Shown piece by piece: positions 56,701 to 64,000 of a stretch of DNA of 64,000 bases (position 1 is its first letter; every line of letters begins with the position of its first letter). The notes under the pieces are model-generated. The model was not told the origin of the DNA. It was given only the letters and a program-made list of their open reading frames with translations, and did not search any database. This DNA comes from Torymus aiolomorphi (Eukaryota > Arthropoda > Insecta > Hymenoptera > Torymidae): contig CM070873.1 of assembly GCA_036365515.1 (NCBI GenBank), positions 47,488,011 through 47,552,010 on the forward strand, written 5' to 3'. Both the position numbers and the translations under genes were made by a program.

Positions 56701-59141
56701 GGGAAAATTGACATTTAAGAGGAAAAGTGCCATTTGTATCGGAACAGAATATTTTTAGTTAATTATAATGATAATAATAATAATACCTTGACTAAAAAAT
56801 CAAGATGTTATTTTTTTGGGCGACCTTGGGAAATGTTGCCCATTAGCGGATAATATAAGATATTTGATGGAATTTTGAGTCTCAACAATTCTTAATACAC
56901 AGTAATGAATGTTGAAATGTTTTAAAGGTATTATACAATGTTTTTTGGGATTCTTATATCGAAAAATTGAAAAGTATAAGAAAATAAAAATAAAATGATG
57001 TTATTTATAGTATTTATTTGATATTCCTAGTAATTATAGTTAAATAGAATTCATCTGAATATAATCCTGGTAGAAATAAAAAAAAATTTGTAACTAATAA
57101 CTTGCTACATATATATTAGAAAATTGCTATAAAATGGGAATTTCCCTTGTCCAATTTCGAGCTCCCGGTGAAACAATTTTTCCCCTATTATTTGAACATT
57201 TAATAGATTACACATGCTTGTTCTTGAGTATTTCAAAGGTATTAAATCTGATCAGTTTCTTTAGTCAGAAAATGGCTAGTAGAAGACTTGTTATTTTGAT
57301 GAAGTGGGAGAGAGACATAATCTAACTGCATACAATCTAAGTAATATTTACGAAAGGAAATTTTGTAAATTTGGTAATTTTTTTTTGTAAATGTTTTTCG
57401 AGGAAATTTTGTAAATTTTGTAATTTCTTTTTTTGTAAATGTTTTTCTGTTGACGTATATGGGTTATACTTTAGTAAGCTATTAGTTATAGTTGAGTGCT
57501 ATCTCTGTAGGTCAATTAATATATTAAATGTGTGAATAATGAGCGAGAAAACGTTTCCCCGGGACCATTAACTAACCATTTTTCCTACCTATTTACTGAA
57601 ATTGTAGCTATATCGCGATAGCCAAATTTCAACCAGGAAAATTAGAGGAAAATATGATTTATTTTAGGTTGTATCAATATTGAACATATGTATACAATAC
57701 ATGTCCAGTAACGGGTGATGATGGAGTGGTCTACACTATAACTAAAAAAGACATTTTATTTTGGATTACAGATTTGTTTGTCCAAATTCAAATATTACGG
57801 TAAAATTATTTAATAAAGTATTAAATAACCTGTTGAAATGAGGTAAGATCATAAATTCGAATTACATCAAACTAATATGATATAATCCTATAAAAGTTGT
57901 AAAGAGCTATAATTAATCATGAAAAAATATGTAAGGTTATAAAAAATGATGGTATTTCTATAATCATCTAATACCTAAAGCCATTGTCAAAAATTACATT
58001 ATTATAAAAAGAAATAAATCGAATCATAGAGAATCAAGAGTGCATTCATATGTTTTATAACATTCTACCAACTAAAAGCTTACGAATAAAATTCCATTTC
58101 GTTTTTGCATAAACTTTTTTATTTTTAGGGTCTACTAAATAATCCAAAGTCATCTATTGAAAGTAAATAAAGTGGATAATTAAAAGTAAACGTAGAATCA
58201 AATGCACTCCTCATTATTCATGCCTGTAAACGAAACAGTCCCTCTCACTCGACTTAATCATTCCGAGCGGAGACCTCCGTCGAAGAGGGGAAAAAAGCTC
58301 TGTGAAAGTTACGCGCTCGGAAAAGCTAGCGCTCGGCCCCTTAAACTGCGCATCACTTATTCATCAAAAGTCCCGTACAACGCAGCGAAAAACGCCATTT
58401 AACTCCGCTCCCCTCCACTTTCCCGTCCATAAAGAACGAATTCCGCCACCCCACCGAAAGGAAAGTAACTCCGTCAACAGGAAAAAAAGAACCACCCCAA
58501 CTCTCAGGCTCGCTGAAATCGAAAACCATATTATATACACTCGACACCGCAGTTTCTTTAATGTCCCGCGATGCGTGTAATTAGTAGTCGGAGTTTCTCG
58601 CCTCCTTTGTATACAAGCAAACTACACGTTCTGACGGAGGAAATCTTCGCGTGTGCACGCATCTCCTAATACGGAAAAGTTTCTCGCGCTCACGGGGGGA
58701 ACAGATGAAGGAAGCGTATCGCGTAATTACCGCTCCAGCGCGCTCTTGCGCCCCGCTCGGATTTATGTGCTCGAAACTCGAGTGAGTCTGCGGCGTATTA
58801 CAATCGCTGCGAAGAGAGAAGAGAGAGAGAGAGTTGCAAGAGTGGAGTATGAGAGCGGCCTGAAAAATGGCGAGTCTCTATACGATGACTGCGCGAGAGG
58901 AAAGACGACGAGAAGGAGAGTTCTGATGAAGTTCGAGAACGCGAGTTGCGCGTATATAGGTATAGGCAGTACTCGAGCAAGAAATGAGGACGGAATTGGG
59001 CGAGAGCATGCACCCGTCCAACTTTTCGAGCGTATTTCGTGCAGTTACAGGTGTTGTTTGCCCATACCTCATGGTGCTGCTTTTCAATGTATGGATTTAT
59101 TGGATACGTCTAGAGATTTGGTATTTATTAACTTGATGTTT
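53756..59141. other. gene-free DNA with CpG-rich islands
   Basis: GC-rich blocks occur at about 54,060-54,680, 56,270-56,600 and 58,650-59,000 with CT/CG microsatellites; the rest is AT-rich. Open frames in the islands are low-complexity and unconvincing. A TAATCCTGGTAGAAA end near 57,062 resembles the MITE ends at 23.5 kb. The islands could be promoters, but no transcript is indicated. Confidence 0.45.
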
Positions 59142-60903
59142 ACATATCGTCGCTTCCGAATAAAAAAGTTCTAACTCGGAAGTCGCTTCGAAAAGAACTT
59201 ATCTGGGAAGCCGGTTGAAAAAGGTCCTATCTCAGAAGCCGTTTCGAAAAGATCCATGGGTCTGAAGTTTGCAACGTTGGAGTGTAACGAAATAAAAAAA
59301 AAATAATTCATTTTACTTCACATTTATGCTAATAATATTAATTTTGCGTGTAGATTTAGTGTTTTATAGTATAAAATAACTTTAAAACAAAGGTTTAGAT
59401 CAAATTTCCATTGTTTAATAACTTTAATCAATCGTAAAAAATTATTTCGTTGCATTCCAACGATGCAAACTTCAGAGGCCCAAAGATCCTAACTCAGATA
59501 AAAAAAATGTCACTCAGATTTAAGTTGGCAGCAATGCCCAAATACTTATGATGCTTAATTTAAAAAATAAGTAATATTTCAACAAAACTTCTGAATTCAT
59601 TTATATGTTTGCGAGTACGCTGATTAAAAATTCGAAAGATAGATGCACACGCGATAAGGCTGAGTTATTGTACTTATCTTGTCTTAATCAGTCAGTTATC
59701 GCTTTTGAAATTTGATCTCCGTTGATATGTTCCATCCGTTTATGATTTTTGAGAAATATTTCGGAGATATGTATTGAAGCATACAATCGAAATATTTGGA
59801 AAGCTCGAATTGGAAGTCTAATAACTTGAAAACGTACAGTTTGGCTACTATTATAAGATCTGCTTTTCCCATAGAAAGGCGATGAAGATTAATTAAATTA
59901 CTTTTGTCTACATTTTAGTGCATTCTTCAGGGCAATATATATGAAAATCAGTAATGCTTTATTTGACAAATGTCAATATCTATCTCATGCAACAGCAAGA
60001 TGACAGTATAGCCCCGTTACTTTGCCGGGATTTGCGTGCTCTGTTCAATAATTATCTAAGAATTGCATTTATTTGCAAATAACTGCAATTATTGGCAATT
60101 TATAAATGAAATTTTTCATTCAGTGAACGTGGAAATATAAAAATTCATCAAATGAAATTGGAAAATTTGATAGTTATTGTCAAGCTTTCTCTTTGACGAA
60201 GAAAGACGACTATAATTAAAAAAACTTGAATGCCTGATTCAGTGAAAAACCTTAAAAGCTTTTACGATTTTTAGCTTACAAGCGATATTCAAACGCGCTT
60301 CGCGCGCACTTCTCTGTTTTTGAGGTTATGTATGCTATCTTCATTACGTTTTACTTTTAACTTATTTAAGAATTTTTTCAAAGTCAGAACTTAATAATTT
60401 TTTATACTACTCTAATGTAAAAATTCCATTAAAAAATTCAAACATTAAATTCCAAACAGTAAATTTCTCGCGCCTTTTTCTTATCGACCAATCAAAATCA
60501 AGCCTTTAGATGCTTCAACATGGCCGCTCATCACTTTTTTAAGAAGGGATGCAAATTATAGTCTTAAGATTATATGTAAAGAAATGTGAATTGCGTCATA
60601 GCATTCATAATGTTTATATAAATAGGAATATTAATTTATACAGTAAAATCGTAATCAGCATACTTGCAAACATATAAATGAATTCAGCACTTTTGTTGAA
60701 ATATTAATTATTTTTGAAATCAAGCATCATAGGTATTTGGGCATTGCTGCCAACTTACATCTGAGCGAAAAAATTTTTCATCTGAGTTAGGATCTTTTTA
60801 AAACGGCCTCCGAGATAGGATCTTTTTCAACCGGTTTCCCAGATAGGATCTTTTCGAAGCGGCTTCCGAGATACAACCTTCTTATTTGCAAGCGACGATA
60901 TGT
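59142..60903. mobile_element. fold-back element with ~255-bp inverted arms
   Basis: Left arm about 59142-59632 and right arm about 60648-60903 are inverted copies. Their outer parts hold three to four tandem ~30-bp words such as GAAGCCGCTTCGAAAAGATC. Allowing for a 239-bp nested insertion in the left arm, the arms are equal in length. There is no coding capacity in the 1.0-kb centre. Confidence 0.75.
59256..59484. repeat. MITE nested in the fold-back arm
   Basis: The ends GGGTCTGAAGTTTGCAACG and CGATGCAAACTTCAGAGGCC are inverted, and GATCC is duplicated on both sides (59251-59255 and 59485-59489). It inserted after the fold-back element, because it interrupts only one arm. Confidence 0.75.
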
Positions 60904-61145
60904 GTTAACGTTTTACTATATTGAGTTGTATATCGGTTAAATTGGATTTTATTCAAAAATCATGTTTCATATTATAGCTATATCATCAAGAGAAACGTAT
61001 ATTTTCTTTTGCGAATCTATATGAAGGAACGCGGGAATGCTCGAAAGGCAAATAGGAGTTCGAAATGCAGAAGAAGGCTCAGGTTCAACCAGGCTCTCCT
61101 ATATACGCCGACTCTACAGTCGGCTCTAAAAGCTTCAATTCACTA

Positions 61146-61638
61146 CATGGAAAAAAAGATTTGTTATCCTAACCAACCGGCTGATTAAGAAGCACATAAC
61201 AAAAACAAATTAGTAATTCTGTCAATCAGTTTTTATATTGTTACACTTACGAACCTATCGTTATTTAAAGTTACCAATTAAGATAGTTACGATAACCATT
61301 TTAATAAAGTTTTTAAATAATATTTTTCTGTAAGCATTTTCGATAGTTGTTTGAACTAGAAAATTAGTTTTTCTAAGATTAAAAGTAGTCAATGCCGCTA
61401 TAGATTTGGATGCTGTTATCAAGTTTCAATAGTTATTGCTACCAATTATTCGTACAAAAAGCCCAACCAATAAAATTGTTACGGAAAAGTGTGTACTATT
61501 TTTTACCAATTTCGTTGGTTTTACCAACTACCACTTTTGGTTCTGTACTTTTACCAAAACTGTACTTTTCTGTACTTACCAATTTAAATTGATACAGTAA
61601 CCAATTTTTTGGTTACTCGAATTATCTTTTTTTCCGTG
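61146..61638. repeat. 493-bp MITE with CAYGGAAAAAAAGAT ends
   Basis: The ends CATGGAAAAAAAGAT and ATCTTTTTTTCCGTG are inverted and flanked by TA. The terminal CACGG resembles the palindromic MITE at 53.5 kb, which suggests the same Tc1/mariner-type family. The one open frame inside is not convincing. Confidence 0.7.
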
Positions 61639-64000
61639 TAGGTTAACAAACGGACAAAACAATATAAAATATTAGACAAATCATGTTTTGTTTTTCGATC
61701 AGACATTTATCTATAATAATAATAATTCTCTTTACTGTCTCAATAATACAATAACAAACTTCTGTAATTAAAAAAAAATTAAAAAACTAAATTTCTATTA
61801 AGGTACCCTCGCATTTATGCTAATAATAATCAAATTCATTAACCCACAATGAATCCACAATGAACTAGATCAAAGATAACTTTATTAATTGAAAATTCAT
61901 TTTCAATTATGTCTTTCTAATATATGATTTCAATAATAACAGAAAGGTTCAGAAGAAAGTTAATATCTATATAACATTATTAAAAGATATTTACACACAA
62001 GAATTTCAATGTTTTGTAATACTTAATTTATTTGAAATTATAGCAGCTCACAAATAAATACATTTCATACACTTCATAATTCAAAAGTTAAGATAACCAA
62101 AAGAATAACCGAAATAACAATTTCCGTTTAACAGTTGCATATAATCGAGCCCAGTCATCCGAAGAAAGTTTTCATCCAAAACTACCACCAACAAACTTTC
62201 GCAGCTTTAAAACGAGCCATTAGATTTCATTATCATAACATAATCCTAAGCGCGTCGCTTTAAGCATTCCCTAATGATTAATTACGCGAAAGTAAAACCC
62301 CCATGTAACATCCTGTGCGCGACTCCACGTACTATATATCGCACAATTTAAACTCGTGATTAATTGAACTGGAATACGCTTCAGCGACGCTCGCGACGCA
62401 CAAAGCCAGGGAGACCTTTATAACAAGACGTCAGGAACACGTCTTCCCGCAGCGAATTCGCAATTTTCGTTTTCCTCGTTCCCTTTCTGTTCCACCTCTG
62501 TATTTTTCCACTTCCGCATTGACCTACCCGCGCTTGTAATGGGCTCGCTCTCTGCTTTTTTAACGAACTCGCCGTAACGGGATATCCGTGCTTATCAGAC
62601 GCGCGAGTCCACTTTTCCTCTGGCTCCGCACTCTCCCGCGGTTTCTTCGCATGGGGGGGGGGGGGTTGAGGAGAGATCGGGTCTGCGTCTCGGGAGGATT
62701 CGCGTAGTAGTCTAACCTCCAAGTTCTCTCGTATCAAGATGGTGGCTATATAAAATTCAAAAGTTATACAGAAAACTTTTTATTGAAATCATTTGGACAA
62801 TGCTGAGCTTACAGTTTCTGGTTGCAATAAGAGTTTAAAGGAAGAATGTAGAAGCCAACGGTCACGATTGTTCGTTTATCAAATTCAATTTCTTAAAAAA
62901 TAAAACCAACTTAATTATACTATTGAAAGAATTCAATACTGAAACTAAAAATTAAGCTTATGAAGCGCACAGAACACTTTTTGGGTAGATTTGAGGCTTC
63001 CACGATGTCGTTTTAATTATGGTAGAGGTTTTTTGAATTTTAACTGTAGGTGTGTTCAAGACTTAAGTACCAAGGTAAGGCATTTACGCCTGAAACCCTC
63101 ATCATTGAAATATAAAAAGGCTTCATCAAAACCCTTTAAAATTTATTTCACTATTTAATTTAAAATATTTTGGAACTGGTTGTAACACAAAGAAATCTGC
63201 TATACATCGAAGACCATTTTTCACTCACCGTAGGATTAAAAGTAATCCTATACCAGTGGAATAATTTTAAATCTTCATCGGATAGTTCTGAATACCAAAC
63301 ATCTTCAAAGTGAATATAAGATTAAACACGAAAATGAAAAAAATATTAAAAATATAATTATTAATAAATAATGTGACTATGTAAATAGTACCTTGAAAAA
63401 AATGCTCGAAAATATAATTTTCAACAGTACTCTATCAAAACTCTAAGTTCTTTCAGCCGTAAGATAACTTTTAATCCTACGGACAGTGCGGAGTGACCCT
63501 CGTTGTAGAAAAGGCCTTTTAGTAAATGGCCTACAATCTGTTAAACCAAAGGCTTAAACATTACTATAAAACAGTGTACTTCGTATGAAAATATTTTTGT
63601 GTCCACAAAAAATGATTGCATAAAGCCCAATGCTTATTGACTCTTGAGTTTTTATTTTTGACATCAAAGGAGAGCGAAAGCAAGAAAGAGCGAGGAGGAG
63701 GAAGGGTTCTCTAATTAATTTAATTAGCAAGCTCCTACTTTCTTTTCGCGGTAAATATTTCTTTTCTGAGGAGACGCGGCAACATAATTTTTCGCTCTTT
63801 CTTCTGTGTCCCGCGTAGTTGACTTCGAAAGGTAAAGGCGACCACTCGCATAAGAGGTCGTTTACCTTGAAGTAAAAAGAATTTTATACAATTGTTTGAT
63901 TAGATATTATATATTATAAGTGATCACAAAATCAAAAGTTTTTCAAAAATAAATTATACGCAGGAGGGCAAATATTTTTAAATAAACAAAGCTGTATTGT
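61639..64000. other. gene-free right end
   Basis: AT-rich, with a GC-richer block at 62,380-62,740 (including a G10 run) and no convincing gene. A MITE is listed separately at 63.2 kb. Confidence 0.5.
63221..63496. repeat. 276-bp MITE-like inverted repeat
   Basis: TCACTCACCGTAGGATTAAA at the left faces TTTTAATCCTACGGACAGTG and GAGTGA at the right. The centre is AT-rich and non-coding. Confidence 0.6.

Overview
The window is nuclear DNA of an insect. The likely group is a hymenopteran such as a parasitoid wasp, inferred from CpG-rich composition, abundant GA/CA/CG microsatellites, short 60-80 bp introns and the family of the lipase gene; I cannot name the species. Outside one large mobile element the DNA is gene-poor. 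It holds a single-exon lipase gene on the minus strand (1308-2516) and three exons of one large minus-strand gene: a CUB-domain exon at 49558-49702, an LDL-receptor class A exon at 12058-12180 and a transmembrane exon at 9727-9918. The three exons have matching phase-1 junctions and can splice directly to each other, so the DNA between 12.18 and 49.56 kb reads as one 37.4-kb intron.

Inside that intron sits a complete Polinton/Maverick (adintovirus-like) element at 28426-47866 (19,441 bp). It has 461-bp terminal inverted repeats that look identical by eye, ends AGTAG...CTACT, and an exact 6-bp target duplication (CAGAAC). From left to right it carries: repeat-rich left end; small acidic/basic nuclear-type proteins A (+, frameshifted), B (-) and C (+); accessory protein D (-, one intron); protein-primed DNA polymerase B (+, three exons); a 99-residue protein (+, 5'-UTR intron); then on the minus strand integrase with chromodomain, a short fibre-like coiled coil and a 288-residue conserved protein, followed by the packaging ATPase; then on the plus strand a phospholipase-A2/basic virion protein, adenovirus-type cysteine protease, penton-like minor capsid protein, major capsid protein, accessory protein E (paralogue of D) and a 49-residue predicted myristoylated protein. 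Replication, integration, packaging, maturation and capsid functions are therefore all represented.

Two regulatory patterns run through the element. First, nearly every gene has a TATA-type box whose first base lies 31-33 bp before the A of an arthropod initiator (TCAGT or TCATT), and the first ATG after that point is the start codon. The same rule found an internal promoter inside the 3' end of the polymerase gene that drives the 99-residue protein. The protease is the one gene without a clear promoter. Second, genes A, B and C all end with stop-TC followed at once by a 16-nt hairpin of the replication-dependent histone mRNA type (best copies GGCCCTTTTCAGGGCC), with a second copy behind; five more related hairpins form an array after gene A. 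This suggests that one gene class of the element uses histone-type 3' ends, while the replication and structural genes do not.

The rest of the window contains MITEs and fold-back elements, hairpins that share one loop sequence but have unrelated arms (16-17 kb), a relic of a 5S rRNA-derived sequence 0.5 kb left of the Polinton, and microsatellites. All positions of splice sites, start points and hairpins were read by eye; none was tested against transcripts or databases.
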